From assembly GCF_004362145.1 (NCBI RefSeq), contig NZ_SNXC01000011.1, positions 174,438-238,437 on the forward strand: DNA of 64,000 nucleotides, in the 5' to 3' direction. The stretch's first letter is position 1; every line of letters starts with the position of its first letter. The position numbers were made by a program, and so were the translations under genes. The DNA comes from Marinomonas balearica. Lineage in GTDB: Bacteria; Pseudomonadota; Gammaproteobacteria; Pseudomonadales; Marinomonadaceae. Shown piece after piece: positions 18,591 to 28,437 of this stretch. Below the pieces are notes generated by a model. It was not told the origin of the DNA. It did no database searches and saw nothing but the letters and a program-made list of their open reading frames with translations.

Positions 18591-19423
18591 TGCCACAATA
18601 TGCATTGGAACTTTGCGACCTATCACGTCATTTTCAACTGAAAAACGGTGTGTTCAGTGCGCCGACGACACTCAAAGCCGTTGATGGTGTTTCGCTACGC
18701 ATTCCACCGGGCGAAACATTGGGATTAGTTGGGGAATCTGGCTGTGGTAAAAGTACCTTAGCCAAGATGATTTTAGGGCTGTTGTCGCCGACAGACGGCA
18801 GTGTGTTGGTCAATGATCAGGTCATCAGCAACGGCAATCGCTTTGCATTAGCCAAACAGTTGCAGCCTATTTTTCAGGATCCGTATTCCTCTCTGAATCC
18901 TCGTAAAACCATTCGTCAGATCATTAGTTTGCCTCTTCAGCTGCATAAAGTCGGGGATAAACGAAGCCAACAAGCTTCTGTTAAACAGATGAGTGATTTG
19001 GTTGGATTGCCCGAGCGTTTATTGGATCAGTATCCGGGACAATTGTCAGGTGGTCAGCGCCAGCGTGTCGCAATTGCTCGCGCGTTGATACTGAAACCCA
19101 GTATTTTGGTGTGTGATGAGCCGACGTCGGCGTTGGATGTTTCTGTACAGGCACAAATCCTTAATTTATTGATGGATCTGAAACAAGAGCTGGGCCTGAC
19201 CTATTTGTTTATAAGTCACAACCTAGGTGTGGTGGAACATTTAGTGGATCGAGTGGCGGTTATGTATCGCGGTAAGCTGGTCGAACAGGGAACCCGTGAG
19301 GATATTTTCCGCAATGCACAACACCCTTACACACAAGCATTGTTGTCATCTGTTTTAACACCAGAACCTTCTTTAGGGTTACCTGAATTACTGGATGACA
19401 GTGCATGGGCAAACGCTTCATAA
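18590..19423 (+). CDS. Peptide ABC transporter ATPase, DppF type
   Basis: This second ATPase forms a heterodimer with the DppD-type subunit. The 277 residues include Walker [24 protein letters not shown], signature LSGGQRQRVAIARAL and Walker B LVCDEPTSALDV. It is shorter than the roughly 330 residues usual for DppF: the C-terminal cysteine-rich oligopeptide extension is missing and the protein stops soon after the ABC core, with no sign of a frameshift. It is translationally coupled to the upstream gene. Confidence 0.93.
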   Translation: MPQYALELCDLSRHFQLKNGVFSAPTTLKAVDGVSLRIPPGETLGLVGESGCGKSTLAKMILGLLSPTDGSVLVNDQVISNGNRFALAKQLQPIFQDPYSSLNPRKTIRQIISLPLQLHKVGDKRSQQASVKQMSDLVGLPERLLDQYPGQLSGGQRQRVAIARALILKPSILVCDEPTSALDVSVQAQILNLLMDLKQELGLTYLFISHNLGVVEHLVDRVAVMYRGKLVEQGTREDIFRNAQHPYTQALLSSVLTPEPSLGLPELLDDSAWANAS

Positions 19424-19473
19424 AAGCCACATACCTTATGCCGTAAAGCTATCCTATCTACTAAGGAAACAAG

Positions 19474-20907
19474 ATGAGCCGCCAATCAAGTATTGTTGCT
19501 TCAGAGTCGTATTTTGACTCTGGCGAGTTTTTTGACGCGTTAAGTCAGCGTGTTGCGATAAAAAGTGAGAGCCAAAACCGCAAGGATTTTCAGCCGCTTT
19601 ATACCTATTTAGAAGAAGTGATGACCCCTGAGCTTGAAGCCATGGGATTCAAAATTTCAATATTACCTAATCCCGTTACTGAGGAAGAGGCGCCGGGCTC
19701 ATGGCCATTTTTATTCGCTGAGCGTATAGAAGATCCGAGTGCGTTGACACTGCTAACCTATGGGCACGGTGATGTTGTACTTGGGTACGATGATCAATGG
19801 AAAGAAGGCTTATCACCTTGGACATTAACCGCGACAGGCGATCGATGGTATGGGCGTGGTGCGGCAGACAATAAAGCGCAACATACGATCAACCTCGCGT
19901 CTTTAAAATCAGTCTTGAACGCAAAAGGCGGCAAGCTCGGCTTTAATGTGAAAGTGTTAATCGAAACGGGCGAAGAGGTGGGGTCTCCCGGTTTGACTGA
20001 ATTTTGTACCCTGCACAAGGAAGTTCTGAAAGCCGATCTTTTTCTCGCGTCAGATGGACCTAGACTGGACGCGAATTCCCCTACTGTGTTTCTTGGTTCT
20101 CGTGGCGGTTTTAATTTCGATTTGACCGTTAACTTGCGTGAAGGGGCTCATCATTCAGGCAACTGGGGTGGATTGCTTAGCAATGCGGGAACGCGTTTAG
20201 CTCACGCATGGGCGTCTATGGTGGATGCCAAAGGCAGAATACGTGTACCGTCATTACTGCCGAATGAGTTACCCGGTGCGGTTCGTGAAGCTCTAAAAGA
20301 CATTAAAGTGGGTTTGGATGAGAACAATCCGGACATTGATCTTGAATGGGGTGAGCCGGAACTGTCACCTTCAGAACAAGTCTTTGGCTGGAATACGCTT
20401 GAGATGCTTGCCTGCAAAACAGGCAACCCAGATAACCCTGTAAACGCCATTCCAGGGTACGCAAAAGCGAATTGCCAAATTCGTTTCGTCGTTGGAACGG
20501 ACAGCGATAACTTCCTAAATAATATCCGTACTCACTTAACGGAGCAGGGCTTTGACGATGTAGAGGTTTCCCAAAATGGGGAACCTATGCACGCGACACG
20601 ATTAAACCCAGATGACCCTTGGGTAGATTGGGCGCTTAAATCGCTGGAAAAAACGACGGATAAAAAGCCCACTTTGCTGCCAAATTTGGGAGGCTCGATT
20701 CCTAATTATGTGTTTTCTGACATTCTTGGATTGCCGACAGTTTGGGTGCCTCATTCGTACCCTGCATGTAATCAACATGCGCCAAACGAACATGTGTTAG
20801 CGCCCGTGTGTCGTGAAGCATTGCAAATAATGACAGGGCTGTTTTGGGATCTTTCCGACCAAGGTGAGCAGATTCGTCAGGCTCGTAATGCATCTAAGAG
20901 CAATTAA
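19474..20907 (+). CDS. M20-family metallopeptidase (dipeptidase-like)
   Basis: A zinc peptidase of 477 residues, with no signal peptide, so cytoplasmic. The di-metal ligands are visible: H98 in YGHGDV, D132 in GRGAADNKAQ, the catalytic Glu pair E167/E168 in ETGEEVGSPG, Asp in ASDGPR, and a C-terminal His in CNQHAPNEH. The lid domain is present at about 210-340. It follows the importer genes by 50 nt with its own ribosome-binding site (AAGGAA). It probably cleaves imported dipeptides or acylated amino acids. Confidence 0.92.
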   Translation: MSRQSSIVASESYFDSGEFFDALSQRVAIKSESQNRKDFQPLYTYLEEVMTPELEAMGFKISILPNPVTEEEAPGSWPFLFAERIEDPSALTLLTYGHGDVVLGYDDQWKEGLSPWTLTATGDRWYGRGAADNKAQHTINLASLKSVLNAKGGKLGFNVKVLIETGEEVGSPGLTEFCTLHKEVLKADLFLASDGPRLDANSPTVFLGSRGGFNFDLTVNLREGAHHSGNWGGLLSNAGTRLAHAWASMVDAKGRIRVPSLLPNELPGAVREALKDIKVGLDENNPDIDLEWGEPELSPSEQVFGWNTLEMLACKTGNPDNPVNAIPGYAKANCQIRFVVGTDSDNFLNNIRTHLTEQGFDDVEVSQNGEPMHATRLNPDDPWVDWALKSLEKTTDKKPTLLPNLGGSIPNYVFSDILGLPTVWVPHSYPACNQHAPNEHVLAPVCREALQIMTGLFWDLSDQGEQIRQARNASKSN

Positions 20908-20924
20908 TTACTAAGGAATATTTC

Positions 20925-22154
20925 ATGGATAAGGTTGTTAGTAGGCAAGTTAATAACATGACATCAAGATTAACATCTGAGCTAGACAGCTACGCCGATT
21001 TGCTTTGTGATTGGATTGCAACGCAAGAAGACGCGATGATTAATTGCCTTGAAGCGCTGGTAAATGTTGATTCTAATAGTTATGACAAAACAGGCGTTGA
21101 TGAAGCCGGAAAGTTGATGGAATCTTGGCTGGTGGAAGACGGCATTGCTTGTACTTGGCATACTCTAGAAAACTCAGGAGATGTCTTAGAAGCCCAAGTT
21201 GGGATGACTGAAACAAATGCCAACGCCCCTGCGATTTTTGTGATGGGCCATCGTGATACGGTATTCCCCAAAGGCACATTGGAAACTCGACGATTCACTC
21301 GAGATGGCATGAAAGCTTTTGGCCCCGGCGTTGCGGATATGAAATCTGGGTTGGTGCTGAATTGTTTTGTATTGAAAGGTTTGCAACATTTATTAAAAAC
21401 CAGCGACATTCAACAGCTGCCGTCTCCTGTCATTGGCCTGTTTACTGGAGACGAGGAGATTGGCTCACCAGAAGGGCGCTTTGTTATTCGTGACCGTGTA
21501 GCCGGAGCGAAAGCCGTTTTTAACGCTGAGCCCGGACGCATCAGTGGAAATGTGGTGTCGGCGCGTAAAGGGGGGGCGAGCTTCGAAATCCAAGTGACTG
21601 GAAGGGCGGCTCATTCGGGCGTAAACCATGCGGATGGTATCAGTGCAATTGGTGCATTGGCTCAACTCGTAACATCGTTACATGCATTGACCGATTATGA
21701 CAAAGGCATCACCACGAACATAGGTCTTATCAGTGGTGGGATGTCTTCAAATACTGTCGCTCCGACGGCAACGGCACGTCTTGATCTTCGCTTTATTACA
21801 CTAGAACAAGGCGAAGAAGCCAAAGCCCAAATTAATGCCATTATTGAAACGCCAGTGATCGAAGGTGCCGTCGCAACGATAAAAACCTTGTCAGAATTTC
21901 AGCCCTTTGAAGCGTCAATGAGTGACGCCGTCTTGGCGCATTATCAACGTCAGGCAAACTCTGTTGGTTTTTCTGTTGAGGGTGAGTTTACGGGCGGTTG
22001 TTCTGATGCGGGTTTTACTTCGTCTATGGGCGTGCCCACCTTATGCGGAACGGGTCCTGTGGGGGCGAAAATGCACACAGAAGATGAGTATTGTTTGCTG
22101 GATACGTTTGTACAGCGAACACAGGCCGTTGCGAAAAGTATATTGTTGCTTTGA
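20925..22154 (+). CDS. M20-family carboxypeptidase, glutamate carboxypeptidase (CPG2)-like
   Basis: The second M20 zinc peptidase in the set, 409 residues, cytoplasmic. Ligand motifs are MGHRDTVFPKGT, GPGVADMKSG, TGDEEIGSPEGR with the catalytic Glu, FNAEPGR and MHTEDEY. The arrangement GHRDTVFP...GVADMKSG resembles carboxypeptidase G2 type enzymes that release C-terminal glutamate. It starts 17 nt after the first peptidase with AAGGAA before the ATG. Two unlike M20 enzymes behind one importer suggest stepwise or complementary hydrolysis of its substrate. Confidence 0.9.
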   Translation: MDKVVSRQVNNMTSRLTSELDSYADLLCDWIATQEDAMINCLEALVNVDSNSYDKTGVDEAGKLMESWLVEDGIACTWHTLENSGDVLEAQVGMTETNANAPAIFVMGHRDTVFPKGTLETRRFTRDGMKAFGPGVADMKSGLVLNCFVLKGLQHLLKTSDIQQLPSPVIGLFTGDEEIGSPEGRFVIRDRVAGAKAVFNAEPGRISGNVVSARKGGASFEIQVTGRAAHSGVNHADGISAIGALAQLVTSLHALTDYDKGITTNIGLISGGMSSNTVAPTATARLDLRFITLEQGEEAKAQINAIIETPVIEGAVATIKTLSEFQPFEASMSDAVLAHYQRQANSVGFSVEGEFTGGCSDAGFTSSMGVPTLCGTGPVGAKMHTEDEYCLLDTFVQRTQAVAKSILLL

Positions 22155-22244
22155 TTGCTCTCGTATTAAGACCTATTAACCTGTCTTTATAGGAAGTATT
22201 TCATCAACAGCGTTTTTGGGAATAGGATTTAGGTAATCTTGCAA

Positions 22245-22278
22245 CGCCAAGCCATCTATTTTATTAGATGGCTTGGCG
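22245..22278. terminator. Bidirectional hairpin between M20 gene and haem locus
   Basis: A perfect 14-bp stem (CGCCAAGCCATCTA / TAGATGGCTTGGCG, loop TTTTAT) lies between convergent genes. There is no long T-run, but position and stability argue for a shared transcript end. Confidence 0.7.
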
Positions 22279-22285
22279 CTTGACG

Positions 22286-23422
22286 TTACTCTACAGCATG
22301 ATAGCGAATGGATATATAACGTCCAGTAGTGCCATCAGTGGTGTTGTAGTAGTTTGTGATTTGCATTAAATACGTGGCGTCGTTAGCGACTTTAACGGCA
22401 TATACGCGATAATTTGGCCAAATTTTGTGTTGGTTGGTTAAATTATATTCATACCATTGTGTTGCATCATCGGTGTAGACGTTGCTCATTGTGTCGGTCA
22501 CAAAGGATCGACTATTAATGTCGCTGCCTGATGCAATGGCATTCACCCCGTTCGCATCGTAGGATGTTGAAGCGCCTGCCGAACCACTTCCACTTACTCC
22601 ACTGTTAAGCAGTAAATTAAACTTATAGCTGTTGTAGTCTATGTCCGCTTTGATGTCCCAACCGTCTGCTGAGCAATCTACTTCAGCTGTTGAATCAATG
22701 TCATAACATTTGATAAAGGCACCCGAATCGCTTGTAGAAGATGGACTCCAAGTGGTGACAGCGGTTGAAAATCCACTGTCCGTCGCGCTTTGAATGTAGA
22801 AGTTTAAGGAGATGCTAACACCGCTTACCTGATGCGTTGTGCTGTCATAATCCGTGTAGGAAATACTCGTTGCATTTAACTTTGCAAATGCATCTGCGGT
22901 GCTGTTTCGTATCACCCACCACGCATCGGAATTCGCGTCATAAGCGCGTGTCGTACTGTTGTAATTTGCCCATTTAGTCGTGCCAGAGTTAATGGCAGTC
23001 GTAAGTGTGTCAGTGGCAAAGGTATAACTGCTGTCCGTTAAATCATAGGTTGCCGTAAGATGCTCCAACTCGGAAGAGGCGGTGGCGTTTGTAAATACGC
23101 TACTGTTTGCGCTGCCGTCGCTGTAAAAGTCAGATTGAGATGCAATTATTGCATTAGTAACAGTATCGGTATTGGTCATGGTGGATGTGGCGTTAAATGC
23201 AATGTGCCATGTGTCCGAAGACTGAACGATGCTTTTGGATGCTAAATTGACATAGGCCCAGCCATTCGTTGCATTAATATTTTCTAAGGTTGTCTCAGTG
23301 TCGGTTGCGCTAGACGACGCTGCGTTGGAGGTAGTATTACTTTCATCGGAATCGTTGCTTGAGTCGCAGCCTGCTAAAAAAGCCAAAAGAGGCAAAAGCA
23401 GGATAAATTTAGACGGTGTCAT
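22286..23422 (-). CDS. HmuY-like haem-binding lipoprotein
   Basis: A surface or outer-membrane lipoprotein of 378 residues. The start ATG 23422 has GAGGAA 7 nt upstream; the signal sequence ends in the lipobox LLAFLAGC, followed by a Ser/Asn/Asp-rich linker. The body contains WAYVNLASKSIV and WHIAF, which resemble the repeated units of HmuY-family haem scavengers. It is larger than the roughly 216-residue Porphyromonas HmuY. It follows the TonB receptor gene by 20 nt in the same operon and faces the hmuSTUV genes, which supports a haemophore-like role. Family membership is recognised by motif and context, not by search. Confidence 0.75.
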   Translation of the reverse strand: MTPSKFILLLPLLAFLAGCDSSNDSDESNTTSNAASSSATDTETTLENINATNGWAYVNLASKSIVQSSDTWHIAFNATSTMTNTDTVTNAIIASQSDFYSDGSANSSVFTNATASSELEHLTATYDLTDSSYTFATDTLTTAINSGTTKWANYNSTTRAYDANSDAWWVIRNSTADAFAKLNATSISYTDYDSTTHQVSGVSISLNFYIQSATDSGFSTAVTTWSPSSTSDSGAFIKCYDIDSTAEVDCSADGWDIKADIDYNSYKFNLLLNSGVSGSGSAGASTSYDANGVNAIASGSDINSRSFVTDTMSNVYTDDATQWYEYNLTNQHKIWPNYRVYAVKVANDATYLMQITNYYNTTDGTTGRYISIRYHAVE

Positions 23423-23442
23423 TCTAGGTTCCTCACGGTTTG

Positions 23443-25374
23443 TTAATAGGGGGTATATGAAAGCGTTAACATCCACTGTCGACCAATCATCGGACGCAAG
23501 TCATAGTCAATATCCGGCTCATTTTTGACGTCACTTAGGTTCTTTCCTGAAAAGCTTGCTGACCATTGGTCGTTGAAGTGCATTGAAAGATTGGCATTGA
23601 GAAGAAGATAACCTTGAGATTTCTCATTCTTCTCAGCATCATAAAATTGCTCGCCAGTATATTGAGCAGAAAGGCTGACATTGCTGCTTTTAATGTGAGG
23701 CAAGCGAATAGGGCGCTTGACCTTTAGGCTGGCGATATGTGTCGGGCGGTGATCAAGCTGTAACCCTGTATCTTGATCTTTTGTTTTCGTCCATTGATAG
23801 TTCGCGCTCAGCTGAACCTTGTTAATTTTATGGCTTATGCCAATCGACGCTCCGTAAATCAATGCAGAATTTATATTGCTGTAGAGATAGGTATCGAGAC
23901 CGTTCTCGATACTTTCGTCAAGACTGGTATCAATAAGATTTGTGATGTCTTTATAGAAAGTTTGAACCGTTAAATCTTTATAGCTCAACTCAACGTTAAG
24001 GGATTTTGCGACCTCTGGTTCTAAATCTGGATTCCCGATAACTTCATAGCCGCTGCTGCTGTGATCGAAGTGATAGTAACGTTCTTTTATATTTGGAACT
24101 CGGTAACCGAGACCTGCGCTGCTTCTAATGAATAGATCGGGCGAAACACCCCATCGAACTGCTATGTTTGGCACGGTTTGTTGGCCAAAACCACTGTCCC
24201 ACTGAGTTCTTATGCCGCTGACTAACTCCAATTCGTCTGTTACATACCAATCGTCTTGTATGAAAAACTCCGTCCCCTTGATGGTATTGTCTACTTCGGT
24301 TTTTGCAGTGGTGGCAGACAGCTGTGTTTCCGTTAAGGTCTGTTCGATGCCGATTTGGCTAATGGAAATACCAGAGGTGATATCGTGATTTTCCGTAATG
24401 AAGGTTTTATTTGCTTGTAGTAATAGGCTGTCAGAATCCGTTAAACGGCTCTCATCTAAATAATTTACGGTTTTTAGGTTGTCAGTCTCACTGGTAAGTG
24501 AGGCTGAGTTCCCTTTAACTGAAACATCCCAATTGTTCCCTTTGTAGCGATACCCCAACTCTTGTGAACGGTAGTTACGTTGTTGCGTTTCTCGTAAAAC
24601 GGAGCCTGGACTTTGTTCGTCATATTCGCGGTCTGTGTCTTCACGAACTAAAGAAAACCAGAGATCCGAGTACGTTTTTTTCGTGTGTCGATAGGTCAGT
24701 TTTTCATTTACATCGGCAGCGATCAGTTGGGCGATGTCTTCAGAATTGTCGGTTGGCGGTGTATCGTACGGTTGACGATTTCGGAATTGCCACTGACTTG
24801 CCAAAGTCCAGTTATCAAGTTTTAAACCGTTGTCGACTTGAAAAACGGATTCAGACGGCGTGTATTTGTCGTCTTGATTTTGTTTTATCGTCGTTGTTAG
24901 TGACAGCCATTCCTCTTTTGGAGTGTTGGTAATGATGTTCACGACTCCACCCATTGCAGAGCTGCCGTAAAGTACGGACGCGTTACCCGGAACGATTTCA
25001 ATACGCTGAACATCGCTTATATTGATTCTGCTTAAGTTGGAACCGGATATGCCAAAATTATGGATGGGTGCTCCGTCTTTCAGCACAAGAATATGGTTGC
25101 CTGTCATTCCTTGCATGACCAGCTCATCTCCGCCTTGCCCATGTATTTCTTTTAGCCTCAAGCCGGGAAGCGCTTCTATGGCTTCTGCTACAGACGTAGC
25201 GTTAGATGCCAAAATATCTTCTTTTGTAACGACGTTCACTGCGACGGGAGAATCTGCGACGGTTTTTTCTGTCTTTGTTCCCGTCACGACAAGCGTATCA
25301 AGCAGTACCGATTTGTCGTCTGCAAGCAAAATGTCTGAGCATAAAAGTAAGGCAATGCCGAGTATTTTTTTCAT
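23443..25374 (-). CDS. TonB-dependent outer-membrane receptor, HmuR/haem type
   Basis: An outer-membrane receptor of 643 residues. A signal peptide of about 18 residues is followed by the TonB box region LLDTLVVTGT, the plug domain (about 40-160, with VLYGSSAMGGVVNIIT) and a 22-strand-type barrel ending in a C-terminal aromatic residue (LSYTPY). The motif YRVPNIKERYYHFDH...NPDLEPE corresponds to the FRAP/NPNL region shared by haem receptors. It is cotranscribed with the HmuY-like lipoprotein and divergent from the haem ABC transporter. Haem is the most likely ligand; another iron chelate is possible. Confidence 0.88.
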   Translation of the reverse strand: MKKILGIALLLCSDILLADDKSVLLDTLVVTGTKTEKTVADSPVAVNVVTKEDILASNATSVAEAIEALPGLRLKEIHGQGGDELVMQGMTGNHILVLKDGAPIHNFGISGSNLSRINISDVQRIEIVPGNASVLYGSSAMGGVVNIITNTPKEEWLSLTTTIKQNQDDKYTPSESVFQVDNGLKLDNWTLASQWQFRNRQPYDTPPTDNSEDIAQLIAADVNEKLTYRHTKKTYSDLWFSLVREDTDREYDEQSPGSVLRETQQRNYRSQELGYRYKGNNWDVSVKGNSASLTSETDNLKTVNYLDESRLTDSDSLLLQANKTFITENHDITSGISISQIGIEQTLTETQLSATTAKTEVDNTIKGTEFFIQDDWYVTDELELVSGIRTQWDSGFGQQTVPNIAVRWGVSPDLFIRSSAGLGYRVPNIKERYYHFDHSSSGYEVIGNPDLEPEVAKSLNVELSYKDLTVQTFYKDITNLIDTSLDESIENGLDTYLYSNINSALIYGASIGISHKINKVQLSANYQWTKTKDQDTGLQLDHRPTHIASLKVKRPIRLPHIKSSNVSLSAQYTGEQFYDAEKNEKSQGYLLLNANLSMHFNDQWSASFSGKNLSDVKNEPDIDYDLRPMIGRQWMLTLSYTPY

Positions 25375-25399
25375 TCTAATATAAAAACTATTGTAAATA

Positions 25400-25420
25400 A
25401 AAGTAAGAATCGTTTACATT
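25400..25420. promoter_or_regulatory. Fur-like site in the divergent haem promoter
   Basis: GTAAGAATCGTTTAC with flanking AAA and ATT forms an imperfect palindrome that partly matches the Fur consensus. It lies in the 95-nt space between the receptor and hmuS, where one repressor could control both directions. It is weaker than the site at 55842-55856. Confidence 0.5.
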
Positions 25421-25469
25421 TAACTATTAATTTTTTGAAAGATCAATAGAAACTAAAGTGGAGAAATCT

Positions 25470-26558
25470 ATGTTCGGTCTTGATGGCGGCGATCAACTAA
25501 CAAGCAATTCATATGATCAACTAACAGAACGATGGGAAAATTTGCTTACGGATGAGCCTAAATTGAGAATAAGAGACGCTGCCGAAAAATTGGATGTTTC
25601 CGAGCTGGAGCTATTACAAACCATGCAGGGAAAGGGCGTTCTGTTATTGGATATCACTCCCAAGCAACTCGCGTCCAAATTGAATGGATTAGGTAGCGTT
25701 ATGAGCTTGGTTCGAAATGATGCATGCGTTCATGAAGTGACAGGGCGCTATCGTTCGTATGAAGAATCGTCGTCACCTGTTGGGTTGTTTTTGGGTGAGC
25801 AAGACATACGGGCTTTTTTTAATAAATGGAAATTCATTTACTCAGTGACTGATAACGACAGAAGAAGTTTACAAGTCTTTGATGAGTTTGGTGTCGCTAT
25901 TATTAAAGTGTATGCGGTTGAAAAAACGAACCTTATCGATTGGCATCGTCTTGTTGAAGAATATACTGGATCCGATCAAAGTCTCTTAGCTGATTTAACA
26001 CCGCTTAGTCAGCGTGAGTTACCTGTAAATAATCCTGATCCAGACACGAAAAAGCTCAAAGAAAGTTGGGATAATTTAAAAGACGTTCATCAGTTCAATG
26101 GTATTTTGCGTGCTTTGAAAATCCCGCGACACCAAGCCTTTAGTCTGGTCGGGGACGAATATGCCACTCAGCTCGACAATGAGTGTATTGAATATGTTTT
26201 ATCTCAGGCGAGTCAGGCAAATATTCCGACGATCGAATTTGTCCAAAATGCGGGCGTTGTTCAAATTCATACCGCAATCAATACTAAGTTAGTTCGGATG
26301 GGGAAGTGGTATAACGTCTTGGATCCGAATTTCAATCTTCATCTCAATACCGATTTGATCGCGCAAACGTGGGCTGTTAAGCGTTCTGGACATACTGGAA
26401 TAGTGTCTTCAATAGAAGCCTTTGATCAATCAGGCCAGCTTATTATTCAAATCTTTGGAAAGCGTGTGGAAGGGCAGGCAGAAAGAGAGGACTGGAGCCT
26501 TCTAGTAAATGAATGCATGGCACGCCGAAAGTTCTCTGAAACGGTGGAGCGAGTGTAA
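25470..26558 (+). CDS. hmuS: HemS/HmuS-type haem-degrading or haem-transfer protein
   Basis: A cytoplasmic protein of 362 residues made of two similar halves, as in HemS/ChuS (first half about 25-170, second about 190-355, both with W-x-V/R and haem-pocket patterns such as RYRSYEES and EFVQNAGVVQIHTA). Family members bind imported haem and release iron or pass the haem on. I chose ATG 25470 with GGAG upstream over an in-frame GTG four codons earlier. The stop overlaps hmuT by one base (TAATG). Confidence 0.88.
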   Translation: MFGLDGGDQLTSNSYDQLTERWENLLTDEPKLRIRDAAEKLDVSELELLQTMQGKGVLLLDITPKQLASKLNGLGSVMSLVRNDACVHEVTGRYRSYEESSSPVGLFLGEQDIRAFFNKWKFIYSVTDNDRRSLQVFDEFGVAIIKVYAVEKTNLIDWHRLVEEYTGSDQSLLADLTPLSQRELPVNNPDPDTKKLKESWDNLKDVHQFNGILRALKIPRHQAFSLVGDEYATQLDNECIEYVLSQASQANIPTIEFVQNAGVVQIHTAINTKLVRMGKWYNVLDPNFNLHLNTDLIAQTWAVKRSGHTGIVSSIEAFDQSGQLIIQIFGKRVEGQAEREDWSLLVNECMARRKFSETVERV

Positions 26559-27403
26559 TGAAGGCGCTACGTTTTATTGTTGCGATCTGTTTAGGGTCTT
26601 TATGCGTACCGCAAGTGATCGCTCAAGGTTCCTCAGTGGACGGCCAGCGAATTATTACCGTCGATGGCGGCGTGACCGAAATTGCCGTTGAGCTGGGGGC
26701 GACAGATCGAATTGTCGGAGTGGATTCTACGAGTCTTTTTATTCCAGAAGTGCGTTCTCTTCCGGTTGTTGGATACATGCGAGCCTTATCATCTGAAGGG
26801 TTGCTCTCGTTAAATCCAGACATTCTTATTACAACCTCTGACGCTGGGCCGCCGTCCGTTTTATCTCAGGTTGAACGAGCGAAAGTGCGTGTTGAAAACG
26901 TCGATAATGCTTATACCTTTGCTGGCATACAGAGCAAAATTGCTCAAATCGGTCGTATTCTGAATTTGACAGATGAGGCCGTGTTACTAGAACAGAAAGT
27001 AGCTGGAGAGTTTTCCAAGATTAATGAAAATATTATGGTCTATCCTGAGCATTACAAAGTGATGTTTGTAATGGACAGTGGCGAGCGCGGTTTTATGGTC
27101 TCAGGAAAAGGCACGAGAGCAGCGGGCATTTTAGACATTGCAGGCTTGGATAATGCTTTCGCAGACGTTAGCGGTTACAAAGCGCTTACTCCTGAATCAG
27201 CCCTTCTAGCGAACCCGGATGTCATTCTTGTTTTTCACAGTAAGCTCTCAATAGACAAGATTAAAGCGAACCCTGCAATTCGCCTAACCGATGCGGTTAA
27301 GCATGATCGTGTTTTCAATGTTGATTCGCTTAATCTACTTAATTTTGGCTCAAATACAGGGCAATCTGTATTGGCTTTGCAAGAATGGCTATTGAATAAA
27401 TGA
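26558..27403 (+). CDS. hmuT: Haem ABC transporter, periplasmic binding protein
   Basis: A class III (FhuD/BtuF-type) binding protein of 281 residues with a signal peptide (LRFIVAICLGSLCVPQVIAQ) and the family signature GVTEIAVELGATDRIVGVD. The mature protein has two lobes joined by a long helix (about 130-155). It carries haem from receptor to permease. It overlaps hmuS by one base and hmuU by four (ATGA), so translation is coupled across the operon. Confidence 0.9.
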   Translation: MKALRFIVAICLGSLCVPQVIAQGSSVDGQRIITVDGGVTEIAVELGATDRIVGVDSTSLFIPEVRSLPVVGYMRALSSEGLLSLNPDILITTSDAGPPSVLSQVERAKVRVENVDNAYTFAGIQSKIAQIGRILNLTDEAVLLEQKVAGEFSKINENIMVYPEHYKVMFVMDSGERGFMVSGKGTRAAGILDIAGLDNAFADVSGYKALTPESALLANPDVILVFHSKLSIDKIKANPAIRLTDAVKHDRVFNVDSLNLLNFGSNTGQSVLALQEWLLNK

Positions 27404-28437
27404 CGACCAATCGCCCGTATTTCTGGTTGATGGTCCTGATGTTTGCGCTGGCCATAGCCATGACTCTATCGATGATGATTGGACCTGTTTCTATTTCCCT
27501 TGCTCAATTTGGTCTTTGGTTGTCTCAAGATGAAAGGCTACCTAACCATATTGAATTGGTATTAGGGGAGATTCGCTTAACCCGAACATTGCTTGCTGCT
27601 CTGGTCGGAGCGTCACTTTCGATGTCTGGCGCAGCCATCCAAGGCGTCTTTCGCAACCCGTTAGCTGACCCGGGCTTAATTGGCGTTTCGAGCGGCGCTG
27701 CATTTTTTGCAGTTGCTATTATTGTGATGGGAGACACTGTTTTAGTTTATGTGTTTGAACCTCTTCGTTTTTTTGCACTGCCTCTGGCGGCATTTCTAGG
27801 AGGTGTTAGCGTTACGTGGATTATTTATCTGATTGGCTCTTTTAGCTCTGGAAATAGAACCTCGACGATGATTTTAGCCGGGATCGCGATACAGTCTTTA
27901 TGTCTTTCCGGCATTGGGTTATTTACCTACATGGCAGATGACGCAGAACTCAGAACACTGACATTTTGGACGCTCGGAAGTTTTTCTGGAACGCAGTGGT
28001 CCTCGATTCATATGGCGCTACCATGGATCTTGGTCGGTATTGTGGCTCTTCCAATGTTAGGAAAGTGGCTAAATGTTCTCTTGCTTGGCGAAAATGTTGC
28101 AGGTCACCTTGGTGTTCCTATATCACTGATACGAAAGCTTATTTTTGTGCTCGCTGCCATGTGTGTTGGAGCAAGCGTTGCTGTATCAGGCGTGATTGGT
28201 TTTTTCGGCCTCGTTGTTCCTCACCTTGTTAGGCTAAGTTTTGGCCCTGATCATCGCTGGTTATTGCCGTACAGCGGCTTGTTTGGCGCCACCCTTATGC
28301 TGGTCGCTGACTTGATTGCTCGAACGGTCGCCGCACCTGCGGAACTTCCTGTCGGAATAATCACCGCATTAATGGGAGGACCATTCTTTTTATGGCTAAT
28401 TATCCGTTTTAATCGAGGAAAACTGAGTTTTGATTGA
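27400..28437 (+). CDS. hmuU: Haem ABC transporter permease (FecCD family)
   Basis: An inner-membrane permease of 345 residues with about ten helices. Family motifs are GASLSMSGAAIQGVFRNPLA (about 66-85), DPGLIGVSSGAAF and the cytoplasmic VSGVIGFFGLVVPHLVRL. It forms the homodimeric channel partner of HmuV. Overlaps with hmuT (4 nt) and hmuV (8 nt) fix it in the hmuSTUV operon. Confidence 0.93.
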   Translation: MTTNRPYFWLMVLMFALAIAMTLSMMIGPVSISLAQFGLWLSQDERLPNHIELVLGEIRLTRTLLAALVGASLSMSGAAIQGVFRNPLADPGLIGVSSGAAFFAVAIIVMGDTVLVYVFEPLRFFALPLAAFLGGVSVTWIIYLIGSFSSGNRTSTMILAGIAIQSLCLSGIGLFTYMADDAELRTLTFWTLGSFSGTQWSSIHMALPWILVGIVALPMLGKWLNVLLLGENVAGHLGVPISLIRKLIFVLAAMCVGASVAVSGVIGFFGLVVPHLVRLSFGPDHRWLLPYSGLFGATLMLVADLIARTVAAPAELPVGIITALMGGPFFLWLIIRFNRGKLSFD

